From contig OZ010794.1 in assembly GCA_963932465.1 (NCBI GenBank), positions 211,805,748 through 211,869,747 of the forward strand: DNA of 64,000 nucleotides, written 5' to 3'. Positions within the stretch are counted from its first letter, which is position 1; each line of letters starts with the position of its first letter. Shown here piece after piece: positions 9,960 to 21,369 of the stretch. The notes below the pieces were generated by a model. The model was not told the origin of the DNA. It was given only the letters and a program-made list of their open reading frames with translations, and made no database searches. Source of the DNA: Maratus speciosus (taxonomy: Eukaryota > Arthropoda > Arachnida > Araneae > Salticidae). A program made the translations under genes and the position numbers.

Positions 9960-10146
9960 CAGTGGCGTAACGTTCGGGGAAGGACGGGGTGTTTCTCTCG
10001 ATCACTTTACTTCCAGTATTATTGTATACTAAATTTTCCTTTGTTTAATCGTGTAACGTTCAATGATTAAATAAAGTCAAATTTTCTATATAGTAGTGCT
10101 GGTAGTAAAATGTTCACCCCCTTCCCCCCCTAACCCTACGCCGCTG
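9960..10146. mobile_element. hAT-type MITE, CAGTGGCGTA termini
   Basis: Starts CAGTGGCGTAACGTTCGGGG and ends CCCCTAACCCTACGCCGCTG. Flanks are CAACGCAC (9952-9959) and CAACACAT (10147-10154), 6 of 8 identical. A paralogous empty site lies at about 3893-3905. Confidence 0.7.
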
Positions 10147-10655
10147 CAACACATCATTAGTAATCCAAAATATATGGATTTTCCTTTATCTTATAATCCT
10201 GTTACTTCCATTACGCCTAACTTTAAGAAATTATTCTAAAACAACATTAATTTTCGTAATTGGAACTACCTACATTATTGAAGTTTAAAATATAATACTC
10301 GTCCAATTAATTTTACCGAGATAAATTCATAATAACATTTAGATAAGAATTTACATTGTAAAAAGGAGTTTCGTGTATTTTAAGACAAGATTCGAGAATT
10401 TTTAATTAGTTAATTATGTGAATGTTTGAACAAGGTAACGTATTTAAACGTCCTCGGATATTTACAAATGTTGTGAAACAGAATTAAATCGATTAATATT
10501 TGGCAAAATCTAATGAAATTTAAACAGAGTTTATGATTATTCATTGCGCTTATTCCATGAGATTTTCTTCTACTATGCTGGATATGAAATTCATGAATAT
10601 CAAAATTATCTGATGAGTTGTATGTTCTTTTTTTTTGTTTAATTTTGATTATCAT

Positions 10656-11480
10656 GCAGCACTGTTGCCAAATCTGACGGGAGAGAGAGATTCAGAGATT
10701 GTGAATTTACAACAGAAAAAAATTAATAGTAAATTTTATTTATTTTATTCGCGAAGTGTTTAACTTTATGTAAGAAAAATATAACTAACTAAAAATTAAA
10801 TTATAAAGATAAATCCGTTCGCACGTTTAATTAATATAAATAGCTTATCATTTGATCTCAGCTTATATTCTACAAAGATATTAAAACGTTCATCAACCGA
10901 TACAAAAAGCAAAATAAATAAAACACAAATTTAAGATATGTCATCGAATTTTGTACTTAAACTACTGAAATACACAAAATCAAAAAGATTGATTGTAATT
11001 AGCTATCTTTGGCGATTTCATCGGTTGTTGAATCTTGACGCAAGCCAACAAAAAAGTATCGCTTTTAATGCGTTTCCAAACTTTATTTGAACACATTAAT
11101 GTTATTTTTCATATAAATGCGATTTTTAGTAATGTTAGAGGACAATTTAAAAATTAAATGTAAAATATTTATTAGAGCTACCAAACAAAAAAGTGGAACA
11201 ATGGAACAATGTTAGCAGGTTCATGGATTTCCTAGTTGCGGGGCAACGTAACATCCAGTATAGAGGTAATGCGTGTTATTTGCAATGGAAGCCATGAAAA
11301 AAAGATGTTTAGACGCGGCTGGTGACCACGAAAAAAAGAAGAATTAAAGTTTAAGAGTAAGAGAACTTACTAATAAATTAAAATGTTAGTATAACAATAA
11401 TATAAAACAAATGTTCTATATGATCCAAAACAAACAGTCCATAGACAGGCGAAAAAGCTACCAAAGGGAAGCCCCAACAT
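10656..11480. other. AT-rich stretch, nothing recognised
   Basis: Dense in stop codons. A (GA)n-like GAGAGAGAGA occurs near 10680. No gene or bounded repeat was resolved. Confidence 0.4.
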
Positions 11481-12086
11481 AAAAATAAACGGTCAAGTGC
11501 AAACATTACTCGCGTACAGAGGGTTCCGTAGAATAAATATATGAATTTGTAATTGTATTAAAAAATAAATAAATAAATAAAAAGTTGCTAAAAGAATACT
11601 AAGACTTTAAAAAAAAAATTACACAACGTAGGGTTGGGTATAACTGTATATATTAGAAAAGTGTAAATTGGTATACCATGAAAGTTCAAAGAGATATGGA
11701 AACCTAAATAATATCAAATATAGCTATTCGTATAACTTTATTTTTAATATTATCCTAATCTGTTTATGATGAACTTAATTCGGTACTGACAATAAAAGCA
11801 GTGCATAGTTAAACTTCATTTGGCATTTCATGAAACTAAATTCAGCATAGTAATAACCTTTATTTCTACAGTGTAGCTAAAACAAAACCTTTGTTCAAAG
11901 TTCAAATTTGGCATTGTGCTAAGCGCGCTTTGAATTGTGGTCTCAAAGTTGCAACGCCGCCTTGGTCTGTGCCGCGTTTGTCCAGATAGGTGTTTAATTA
12001 ACTTTTAAAGTCACTCAAGGCACGTTGAGAGATACAATCAATGCAAACTATAGCGTATTCCACAGTATTTATGCAATTCATTCTAA

Positions 12087-12270
12087 TTAAATCTTTCGAG
12101 GGCGATGCCCTTAAAAAACGGACACCTAATTTTAATTCCAAAACAGACAAACGGCACCAAGTATATTGAATTAAAATTTTCCTTTTATCATGTACGTGAA
12201 AATAAGCAAGTTCGCATTTTCTATTAAATTCGTTTATAAAATCTGGTGTCAGTTCATTATTTCATAAGTT
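12087..12270. mobile_element. Truncated TTAA MITE, GGACACC subfamily
   Basis: Starts TTAAATCTTTCGAGGGCGAT and continues GGACACCTAATTTTAATTCC, matching the reverse complement of 6311-6527 almost to its far end. It stops where the next TTAA element begins; its own CGGTGAGGGTTAA end is missing. Confidence 0.75.
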
Positions 12271-12475
12271 TAACACTAGAACGCCCGGAAGGAGTCGATT
12301 CGACTCCGACCATATGATTAAGTGTCAATTGTAACAAGAAATTCTTTCACAAAATAAGTTAAATTTAAAAAACGCAGATTTACGTTAAATAATTCAGCAA
12401 ATGATTTTAAATAAAAATTCTGGTGTAAAATATTTTTATGAAACTTGATTAAAATTTCCGGACGTTCTAGTGTTA
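12270..12475. mobile_element. TTAA MITE, CACTAGAACG subfamily
   Basis: Starts TTAACACTAGAACGCCCGGA and ends TCCGGACGTTCTAGTGTTAA, an 18-20-bp TIR with TTAA at both edges. The subterminal GGAGTCGATTCGACTCC is itself a palindrome. Confidence 0.85.
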
Positions 12476-12523
12476 AAAATAGAACTACTCCGTGCCGCAA
12501 AGCATTATGTGGTCACAGAACTC

Positions 12524-12731
12524 TTAACACTAGAACCGCCTCAGCGGTCATTTTGACCGCTACCAAATAAAAATATTTCGATTATCAGCAGCAATTGCTT
12601 TCTAAAATAAGTTTAAAATGTACCTCGTACAAATAAGTTAAATAAATAAGTTAAGTAGTTTCAATTAAAATTTCAGGTGCAAAATATTTTTTATAACACT
12701 TCAGTAAAATTTCCGACGGTTCTAGTGTTAA
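12524..12731. mobile_element. TTAA MITE, CACTAGAACC subfamily
   Basis: Starts TTAACACTAGAACCGCCTC and ends TTCCGACGGTTCTAGTGTTAA (its last 15 bases form the TIR). A subterminal palindrome GCGGTCATTTTGACCGC is present. It is a sister of the 12270 copy only ~50 bp upstream. Confidence 0.85.
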
Positions 12732-12735
12732 AGCT

Positions 12736-13462
12736 TCAAAATATAAGAAATTTTAATTTTGTTAGATGTTAAACTCTTATCTTTTCTGAATATTTTGATA
12801 TAACTGTTTCCTTGAAATTCTCATTAGAACAGAAGTTTTGGATTTTATAATTATACCCGCTCAATAGCTGAAGCGGCGTTTCCCAAACTTTAAAGTCATT
12901 ATTTTCCAAATGGTGTGTTTTGGACATAACGAGCAGGATACCTCAAAAACTTCTGAATATGTTTTCATGAAATTTTCAAAACATATATTTCATGGTAGTA
13001 TGTATAAACTGAACCTAAAATTTCCTTTTTATTGTTCGAAAAAATATTTTTTAGGTGATTTTACTGTTGAAATTTTCAAAATTTTGTATTATCTAAATGC
13101 AATATTGCATTAAAAATATAAAAATGCTTTAAATACAAATTTATTTAAGTTCAGGGAAATTATTACAATCTGAAGTATAAGTAAGCACCAAAATTTTCAT
13201 TCTAGTTGCAATATTTATTTTGTAATCCTGCGCGTTATGCCAATATTTTGTTCGACAAATGTCTAACAGTTTCGAGCTCCCTATAAATACTAATTCTGTA
13301 TCTTGAAATTTTTTAAATACATGAAACGAAAGAACATACTTATATCTTTCATCCCAATTAAAATTGTGTTTTAAAATCATATACATTTTAAGACATTAAA
13401 TGTTGAAAATGGTCTTTTTTTCATTTTTTCCACTTTTTAGAGTCCCGAGAACCGTTAAATTA
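12736..13462 (-). repeat. Diverged copy of the 759-bp TTAA element seen at 26646-27404
   Basis: In reverse orientation it matches 26646-27404 along its length: AACGGTTCTCGGGACTCT at the 13460 end, then the ATGGTCTTTTT and ACATTTAATGTC blocks, to TTAACATCTAACAAAATTAAA at the 12740 end. Overlapping frames at 12910-13113 and 13141-13386 have shadow counterparts in the other copy broken by substitutions and stops, so I do not call them genes. The left terminal repeat is lost. Confidence 0.7.
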
Positions 13463-15000
13463 GTATCTATATTATAAAGGACAAACATATCTGTGCGTAA
13501 CGCATACGTCATTCTGCGAATGGCATCACTTTAAAATTTGAAATAAAATTTCGGTTTTGCAATTTTCGCTACTGCAAATTTTTAAACTTCTAAACATCTC
13601 ACATTTTAAATGTTTACACCGTCTTATACAGAAAAAAATGTTCTTTTAAATGCAATTTGTTTGAAAGCTGTATCTCAATTAATTTTTGAGATATTAATTT
13701 TTTTATAGTTTTTAATACCAATTTTCTAATTGTGGCAACTGAAGTACTTCATTTCTATTAAAAGTGGTTTAGTTATCTTTATTGATTATATTCTTACTGA
13801 TGCCATTTTCTCATTATAATTAAAAATATCTTTTTTAAAAATTTGAACAGAAAATGACGTTACGCTTTAAAAAAGACACAATTTCCCTGATGATGCTGTT
13901 ATATTTCACTATTGTTTAATTCCAGTGATATTGAGTTTGAGACAATAGGCAAAATATTTCAGCGACTGAAAATGCCGTCATAGTTAAAAGAAAATGATAA
14001 TTTTATTTCATAAAACGAGATGTTTCCCCTTTAATACGCCTAAAATTTATAAATTTCCGGGATTTTTACGCGAAGGTACAGAGATTATACTAAGACCTGA
14101 AATCACGAGTGAGAATTTTCCCATGGAAAGCTGTAATAGCTGACTTCAAGCTTGGAAATATATTTATTAATAACCTATTGCGCGGTAATTTTTTTTAATG
14201 GTTAATATGGATGTGAAACGTGGAAAATGATTTGATTTGGTTTATATTTAAAGGGGGGGGGGGGAATTCTATGATTATGTCAAGATGAAATCATTTTTGC
14301 TGATTTTTCATTCCGTAATACCAAGCGTTAATTGATAACTTAAACAAAATTACTTATATTGATTATATGTTACTGATTACGTATATGAATAAAGTTTATT
14401 TTTTCAATAATTTTAACAGTTGAAGTTTATGAAAAAAGTATTTTGTTAATCTTAGGTTAAAATATGTTTTTGTAGAGTTAAACTACGAAGTGTAAGATGG
14501 ATTTTTTATTGTAATTATTGCTGTCGATGTATTATAAATTTGATGCAACAGTTCCTTTGTAAAAATTTTCTTTCGTCGAAATTCGACGGGATTCACCTCG
14601 TGTTTTTAACAATTTGACGTTTATTGCTTTTATACTGTTACTGGACATTACATTACTCATATATATCATTAAAAGTTGTTAACTAGGCATAGAGTACGCC
14701 GCGCCGCCCCTGTCCTTGTGTATCTCCAAAATGACCCTACCTTTAAGGGTTAGTATCTCGGCTAATTACCGATGATTGTTTTCGAAAATCATTATCAACA
14801 ATGCTTTTATTCTTCTGCAACGATAGGTATATTCAGCGATGCTCAACAATTTTTCTGAATGCCCGTAAATCGAAATTTGTGTATAACAGAAAAATGCTAA
14901 TTACTCAAAATCTATGTGACCTAGGGTAATCGCTATAATTTTCCGGCAAGGTTTATATTAACGTCTACTACCTTTAATTTTTTCATAATTTTAGTTTCAG
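13463..15000. other. AT-rich stretch, nothing bounded
   Basis: It contains a run of G near 14256 and a short GC-richer block near 14700. No ORF or RNA gene is convincing. It may be the interior of the repeat whose ends lie at 11.5 and 15.4 kb. Confidence 0.35.
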
Positions 15001-15847
15001 TAGATTCGGAATTAGATGGGGGGGGGGGGGGACATGTTTTTGCGCTACATTTTCAACAATATCTTTGAAAATATAATACCTAAAATGAAAAGGAATATAT
15101 TTTTGAGTTCAGCGTTACAAAAGCTTTCACAGGATACACAAAGAAAATATTTTTTTTTCAAGTAGCATAATTAGCCCCTCTACTTTTTTACTAAATATAT
15201 TTATGAATATTTATTAATCTGAAAATATGTGGGCCAATGGTTTTTATTACTTCCCCGAATTTGAATTTTCCACTTTTCATAGTTTACGAGTAAAATGGCT
15301 GTGACAGACAGACAGACACAGGAGTGATCTTATAATGGTTCCGTTTTTACTCTTTAAGTACGGAACCCTAAAAAAGACTCTTTACAGAGACCATACAAAG
15401 ATTAACTGAAAAAATAACGTAAAGCACAGTGCAAAGAAATTTGGAAAAGAATAAAAAGTATTTACATATTTACAAAAAGAATATTAATGCACAAGTTAAA
15501 GTAATAAAAAGCGATAATAAAAAACATAACTGAGGAGAGTTCAGACTAACTAAGCAGAAAAAGAAGAATATTAAGGGAAACATGGGAAAAAGAGAGGAAG
15601 GCGCCCTCCCAGTCTGGTAATTCGATGAAAAATGATGATAAAAAGATACCATGATAATAGAACAAAGCGATAGTAAGATAATACAATTTAAGTACGTGAA
15701 AAAAAGCAAAATATAACAGTAAAAAGAGTTTTTTTTCTTTCTTACAAAAAAAGTTGATTCCTGCGAGTTTTTATCACCGCAATCTTTGAGATTATTTTCT
15801 GGTATGTATTATCATTAATTTCTGCTTAATTAATTTTTTACTTTCTT

Positions 15848-16660
15848 CTATCCTTACAAGAAGAAAGTACTGGATTCGTGAAAATTTTCCACTTCCGGTT
15901 TTTGATGGATTTATATGTTTTAGAAGGTCCTGAACAACTATTTTTTTAGAAAATGTCTGTCAGAGTCCGTCTGTCACTCTGTCACTCTGTCTGCCCCTCT
16001 GTGAGTCTGAGTCGTGAGTATGTGACAAAAATTTTGTGGGCGCTCTATCTGAAGAACTAAAGCACGGAATTTCACAAAACTTAAGATTCAGTTAGACCTT
16101 GATATAAACTGGTGCTGATTACTTTTCGGTGTAAATCGTTCAACAGTTGGCGCTGCTGTGCTTCATTTTTCACGATTACCGCAGTAGCTATATCTCAAGA
16201 ACTAACGCACGGATTTTCATAAAACTTCAGATTACATTAGTTCTTGATAGAATTTGGCACGTATTACTTTTTGATGAAAATCCCTCAAAAGGTGGCAATG
16301 CTAGACTGTATTATTCATGATTATCGCAATATCTTAAGAACTAATGCACGAATTTTCGTCAAACTTCAGATTCAGTTAGTCCCTGGTATAAATCAGTGAT
16401 GTTTAGTTTTTTTGTGTAAATCGCCGAACATGTGGTGCTGTTATGCAGAATTTTTTGCAATTTCTGCAACAGCTCTATCTCATAAACTAAAGCACGGATT
16501 TTCATCAAACTTCAGATTCAATTAGAAGTTGACATAAGTTCTTGCTGAGTAGATTTTAGTGTAAATCACCTAACCGGTGGTGCTGATATGCCGCATTTTT
16601 CAGGAAGTATTAAAATGTATAATATAGAAGAAAGTTTTGGGATTGCCACATCTCATTAGT
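15848..16660 (+). repeat. Interspersed repeat with ~145-bp internal tandem units, copy 1
   Basis: Begins TATCCTTACAAGAAGAAAGT and GTGAAAATTTTCCACTTCCGG. After a GTCTGTCACTCTGTC-rich segment, the unit TATCTCAAGAACTAA-GCACGGATTTTCA repeats about four times, near 16047, 16191, 16329 and 16478. It ends GAAGAAAGTTTTGGGATTGC. A second copy with the same order lies at 22013-22775. No terminal inverted repeat or coding region is seen. Confidence 0.75.
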
Positions 16661-16972
16661 TTTTAATCAAACAATGTATTTTAACGATATATAAATATAC
16701 TGCGTTAAAAGCCGCTTGTGGAACCTTTCGAAAAATTTCTCATTCATTGCTGTACCTTTAAAATGTGCAGAGAAAAAAAGGTGGTAACAACAAAAATAAT
16801 GTATATGATGGTTTTTACCTATATTCTATCCTGGGGAACTCCCCCCCCCCCAACAAAAAAAAAAGTATAATTAAGAAAACAATTCCTCACTGCGCATCGA
16901 GAGCTTGTCAAGCATCTCACTATATAAGATGGTTAAACAGCTATTCATAGTTGTCGTTCCCGTAAAATTCTT
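16661..16972. other. AT-rich spacer with C and A runs
   Basis: Contains a C11 run followed by A runs near 16840-16865. Nothing else is recognised. Confidence 0.4.
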
Positions 16973-17180
16973 TTAACCCATTAACGATGAGCCTCCTTTA
17001 CACTTCTTTTAATTCTTCGACACCAGTTTTTGCCACTTTGTAATTTTTGAAATATTTAATCGCTCAAAAACAGAGGTAGACAGTGTGAAAATTACAAAAC
17101 TAAAATACTGGTATAGAAATTTTAAAATTTTGTTCTCCTTGCATTTCAAGTTTTCTTGCCAACCGGCTTTAATAAGTTAA
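16973..17180. mobile_element. Degenerate TTAA MITE
   Basis: Bounded by TTAACCCATTAACGATGAGC and CCAACCGGCTTTAATAAGTTAA (last 20 bases). It has the family length of 208 bp and TTAA at both ends, but the terminal complementarity is weak. Confidence 0.5.
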
Positions 17181-17206
17181 CGGAACTATTTTGACTGAAT
17201 TTAACT

Positions 17207-17426
17207 TTAACCCTTTTAGGGGCAAGGTATTTTTATTCGTAAAATGTTGAAATAATTAAATGACACCAGCATTTGCAAGAGAATTTATTTGTAAACAAGT
17301 AAAAGTGTGTTTTTTGCGTGTTTAATAAAGGTGAAATTTTCATTATAAAATTCCGTTGCCAATGTGGCAATTAGAGATTAAAATTATGTGATGCCGTGGT
17401 GGCATCACCGTCCTTCAAGGGGTTAA
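17207..17426. mobile_element. TTAA MITE, ~220 bp
   Basis: Starts TTAACCCTTTTAGGGGCAAG and ends ACCGTCCTTCAAGGGGTTAA. It contains GACACCAGCATTTGC and GTTGCCAATGTGGCAATT. The left half is shared with the truncated copy at 57064. Confidence 0.85.
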
Positions 17427-17429
17427 ATA

Positions 17430-17615
17430 AGTCTTAAAATAATTCTTCTAATTTTAAAACTGTCTGCTTCGGCATGTTTATAAAACATTTCCCTATGAAG
17501 CTACCAATTTTCACATTTTTACATGCGATACTTATCTTAATGTTAGCTTACAAAGAACCCGATCACAAAAAATAAATTTACGGCGGCGGTTACAGCGTTA
17601 GTTAGTTTTCAGGTG
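17430..17615 (+). repeat. Repeat block also present inside the hAT-like element at 53.5 kb
   Basis: The order AAAATAATTCTTC, AAAACTGTCTGC, AAACATTTC, TCACAAAAA and CGGCGGCGGTTACAGCG-TTAGTTA matches 53455-53645, which ends in a longer (CGG)n stretch. It is probably a remnant of a related element. Confidence 0.6.
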
Positions 17616-17680
17616 CGTTCGTAATTATATAAATAAGTAGCACCTATAGTCATCGTCTGGACCGTCTGTTTGCCCGCATA

Positions 17681-18073
17681 TCGTCAGCACCATGTCAAAT
17701 TATCTAATGTGAAAAGAGTAGGCCACTTTTTTTTATTAGCACCCCTTTTTTGAAATGGTAAATTTCGGCAAATTTAACCTTATTTAACCTTCAATACTGA
17801 TTTTCCACCTGAAATTAGGTAAAATTTTATTTTAAAATAAGGGAAATCAATTTTTTCACCTCTGTTCTTCCAAAGTTATAAAAGTAAAACTTAATTGAAC
17901 TTAGGTTGGATATAATATGTCCCACTGCCCCTCAAGGGGTTAATGACATATTAATTGAGACGAAAACAAGGGGAATTTTACCTTTTCAAAAACGTGGTGC
18001 CAATCAAGAAATCTGAATTTAAAAAAAGTAGCCCACTTTTTTCAAATTGGATAGTTTGACTTGGTGCCGACGA
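17681..18073. mobile_element. Inverted-repeat element inserted at TA, carrying a nested TTAA MITE
   Basis: Starts TCGTCAGCACCATGTCAAAT and ends AGTTTGACTTGGTGCCGACGA (last 20 bases complementary with a few mismatches). TA is duplicated (17679-17680 and 18074-18075), and the paralogous repeat at about 29.57 kb shows the uninterrupted GTTATATGCGG. Its core resembles the hAT MITE at 3131-3309. Confidence 0.7.
17784..17943. mobile_element. Left-truncated TTAA MITE with paralogous empty site
   Basis: Ends CCCACTGCCCCTCAAGGGGTTAA (last 20 bases show the family terminus) and is bounded on the left by TTAACCTTCAATACTG. The host sequence before and after it (CCTTATTTAA | TTAATGACATATTAATT) is continuous in the paralogue at 3131-3309 as CCTTGTTTAATGACATATTA. 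Confidence 0.75.
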
Positions 18074-18300
18074 TATAACAGCGCAAAAACAACCGAACCG
18101 AATGGCTTGGAATTTAATATATATAATCGTTGAAAAATTTTATCGAGTCATTTCAAATTTTATGATCATAATCAAAGCTTAAAAAGATATTAATAAAAGT
18201 TTTTTCACTCTATTAACTTCTATCATACATAATTAATTCAATGATATCCCATGATAGGTAATGATTCCAGGTTGCCATGGTGATTACGTCCTATTTAAGA

Positions 18301-19246
18301 TGGAGTCATGTTATTTCTGAATTACTGAATTTAATATAAATAATCGTAATAAATTTTGTATTCATGTATTTTTGTATAAGAGTGCAAAAGCTGTTGCACC
18401 AAGATCAGAATATGCATAAAACTAGTTACAGTACGAATTGTTATAGTCATTTGCTACGTTTGAGGTACAAATTCCGACTTTTTTTAAAAAAATAGAGATT
18501 AAATAAATGTCTAGTATGTGGAATTGTTTAAAATTATGCTAAATTTTCACTTACAATGTGCTAGATAATAAGGATATAGAGTTCTAAAGCTACCATCACG
18601 TAGAAAAGTTAATAGATTAAAAATATGTTTGTAATTAAAATGTTTAATTGAACGCTACACTGTAAAAATATTCGTAAATATTCGCAAATTTTTCCGTAAA
18701 ATTCCTTAATTTTCTTTAGTTTCATTTTTCTAAGAAAACTGTACAATTTTCGTAATTCACATTTTGGGATTATAAATCCAGTAAGTTTTCCTAAATTTTA
18801 CAGAATGTTACTGTATTGCTTTCAAAGCAATACAAGTTCCGCAAATGATGTTTTGAAATAGTTGTTTTTGTTTGGAAAGCAAAGTAATTCATTGTAGTGT
18901 ATACTTGTCTTAAAGTGATATTATTTTTATTGAAATCCCATTATTGGGTAAATATGGCTCTATATTGAAAATATATTCAAGGATTTTCCAATAATGACTA
19001 AACAGAATGTTTTACATGAGTTTTCAAGTAAAACAGATAAAAAAAAATTGAAATTTTATTAATATTTTTTTTAAGTTTGAGATCGTTAAAAAGGAAATGT
19101 TACAGTTTATTTTTCATTATGATTTTAAAATAATTTTTGATTTATTTATAGCAAGCTGTTGATATATATTTTTTAAATTTCTGTTAGGATGTTTTAAAAG
19201 GAAAAAAAATCTACTTTTAATTTTAGTATTTTTTAATCTATTCACT
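18301..19246. other. AT-rich stretch with a possible CACTGTAAAAA terminus
   Basis: ACACTGTAAAAATATTCG occurs at 18657, with a TTTTTTTACTGTGT counterpart near 21727. Otherwise nothing recognisable. Confidence 0.3.
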
Positions 19247-19455
19247 TTAACCCCATGAGGGGCGGTGGGGTAAAATATATCCCACCTACTTTAAACAAGT
19301 TTCTCACCAGAAAATTTTTACTAAATTTTATATTTTTAACTTTGGAGGAAAATAGGTGAAAAATTGCTTTTCCTTATTTAAAAATAAAAGTTTTCGATTA
19401 TTCCGGTGAGAATTCAATATTTAGAGTCATTTTTGCTTGCCCCTTAAGTGGTTAA
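19247..19455. mobile_element. TTAA MITE, ~210-bp family
   Basis: Starts TTAACCCCATGAGGGGCGGT and ends TTGCCCCTTAAGTGGTTAA. The body matches 1109-1319 (TATCCCACCTACTTTAA, CACCAGAAAATTTTTAC, CCGGTGAGAATTC). Confidence 0.85.
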
Positions 19456-20910
19456 GAGATTCGCACATAAAATTAAAAAAAAATATATCTGAAGTATAAT
19501 AAGGAAATTATAATAAAATTGACGTTTATCTAAGTTTAAAAATCCCTGCCGGCCCGGCCTACAGGCGGAGATAGATTTCGAAGTTAAATATATTAACTGC
19601 ACCAACAAAAACTAAATCGTGATTAGATATAAATCCACTTTAATAGTTTATCTGGCCGCTTTTGACGAGTTTTTATTTAATTTTTATATAATAGCTGGTT
19701 TTATGAGAATCATGTTAAGGCGGTATTAAAAAAAAATACTTTTCCATGCTCAACAACTTGAAATTTTATGGCACATTGTCAGATTCACTTTTAATAGAAA
19801 AAATACGAAACTTGCTGACGTGATTTTTGAAAAGATTTATAAGCGACATGTATTTTTATTTTTATTTCAACTAATTGAAACTTGATTAATAGACAATTAT
19901 GTTCTCAGTAGGGCAATATTTTTCGTTTCTAACACAATCGCTTCGGGAAATTCTGTTCAAAATGGCCACTTTGACATCATTTTTTGAAATATATTCTGTC
20001 TCTTATCAAAAAATCGATCATTACGGTATATTACGGTATTACATTATATAGTTTCTGAAGAAGAAAATCTATCAATCGGATGCATTTGAGAGCAAAAATA
20101 AATTTTAAAAGGAGTAAGAAAATAATGAGTTTGGATTTGAATACACCCTTAATAAGATGATTTTTTTCTTCAACCGCTATGTATTTTTAATTTGTTTTTG
20201 CTGTAAGAAATGGGCCTATGAAAAACTTGTCTATATAAATGTTGAATATGTTTAATTTTATCAAAAATCTGTGATACATAAATTTTTGGTCCTATTTTTA
20301 GAAGTAATAAAAACTTTCAACTGATTTGATATGTACAAAAATTACAAAGTTATGGGTTTTTTCGGTTTTCATAAAAACCCTGTCTTTTCCATCCCCTTGG
20401 TCCGATTTTGCCCATTACCGAACTTGACCGAGATTTTATGCCCCTTGATTTTATGTATCTGTTTGGAAGAGATTTGTGCAGAATTGTGAAAGTTATCGTG
20501 TACAGAAGAAAGTGATATATATATATATATAAAGTTTTTTACTGAAGGTGGTTTTGAGTTCTAGGGGTCATGATCGGTGTAGATCTGCAAAAATTTTTCA
20601 GAAATTCCAACAAAGGAACGACGCCAATAGGTAGTATTTCATACGAAATCTACCTAATAAGCAATAAAGGAAATTTATTTTAATACGATGTAGTAACTAT
20701 CTTTATTTGAATTTACAGTAGATTAGACAAATAATTTGGAAAATTTGAAGAAGTACATGTTTGAAAAAAATATGTTGGTATTCTTGCAAAACTAAATGAA
20801 TAAATAATAAAAATAATATTAAAATAAAATTTTAAAAATCTTGCAAAAAAGAAGCAGTCATTACTCTTAATACATTCTTTCATACCTGTAATATTTTAAA
20901 GACTAAAATT
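19456..20910. other. AT-rich stretch, nothing bounded
   Basis: It contains a (TA)n tract at about 20516-20532 and a repeated ATTACGGTAT near 20020. No gene or RNA is supported. Confidence 0.35.
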
Positions 20911-20924
20911 TCTCTTTTATAAAG

Positions 20925-21173
20925 GCCCCACCAGTGGCCGAGAGGTTCTGCTCTCGAAGCTGGTAGATGGGAGGTGCTGGGTTCGATCCCAATCGCGCCC
21001 GTCGGCCTAATCGTTCGGAGTTTTCGTGGTTTTCTTCGAACCTTGGTTCTCCAAGCGTTAATACGGGTTAGGTTCCCTTAAAAAGACCTGCACGGAAGGT
21101 CCTCCCCCCATTAGGGCCTATATCCCACGTGCTGATAATTGGCCGACATAAATACAACCAACCAACCAACCAA
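20925..21173 (+). mobile_element. tRNA-derived SINE, full length, with 14-bp target duplication
   Basis: The head has a Pol III A box (AGTGGCCGAGAGG) and B box (GGTTCGATCCC) at tRNA spacing. A tRNA-unrelated body follows, and then an (AACC)n tail. The identical 14-mer TCTCTTTTATAAAG lies immediately before (20911-20924) and after (21174-21187), a hallmark of LINE-mediated retroposition. Perfect duplicates indicate a fairly recent insertion. The LINE partner was not found in the window. Confidence 0.93.
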
Positions 21174-21369
21174 TCTCTTTTATAAAGCATGAAACTAAAA
21201 AGCTAAATATTAAAAAAATACAGGGAGAAAATATTTAAAATATTCAGAATTGCAGACTCAATTGAAAAATATTATGTTTACGAAAATACTTTCCTTGTTT
21301 AACATGGTAGCCCTTTTTTTTTATAAAAGACATCTGAAATAAGTAACGACATTCGAACACATAGTTTGT

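Larger units (their letters stand above)
9150..10655 (+). repeat. Duplicated host segment, copy 2
   Basis: Diverged paralogue of 3530-6880. It lacks the MITE at 3582 and the 2.49-kb element at 4104, but has its own insertions: the TTAA element 9274-9935 and the hAT MITE 9960-10146. It shows the empty versions of copy 1 sites, and copy 1 shows an empty version of the hAT site here (CAGCACACCATT near 3893). Confidence 0.6.
11490..15372. repeat. Ends of a long interspersed repeat, heavily interrupted
   Basis: The left side reads AAACGGTCAAGTGC, CTCGCGTACAGAGGGTTCCG. The right side has ACAGACAGACACAGG, GGTTCCGTTTTTACTC and TACGGAACCCTAAAA. AGGGTTCCGTA and TACGGAACCCT form an inverted pair about 3.85 kb apart. 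The combination resembles an interspersed repeat I recall from arthropod genomes. MITEs at 12087-12731 and an internal repeat at about 12740-13460 sit within it. Continuity between the ends is inferred. Confidence 0.45.
17618..18300 (-). repeat. Interspersed repeat, CGCACC/GCGCTGTTATATGCGGAC family, reverse copy
   Basis: Read on the minus strand it matches 29265-29660: AGGACGTAATCACCATGG, CATGGGATATCATTGAATTA, CTTTTATTAATATCTTTTTA, TTTTTGCGCTGTTATAT, and finally TAGGTGCTAC...AATTACGAACGCACC. It is interrupted at 17681-18073 by an inverted-repeat element, where the 29.57-kb copy reads straight through. Confidence 0.75.

Noticed and set aside
12910..13386. Paired small genes at 12910-13113 and 13141-13386
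   Set aside because: The same DNA at 26646-27404 has these frames broken by stops and indels, so the repeat is noncoding.
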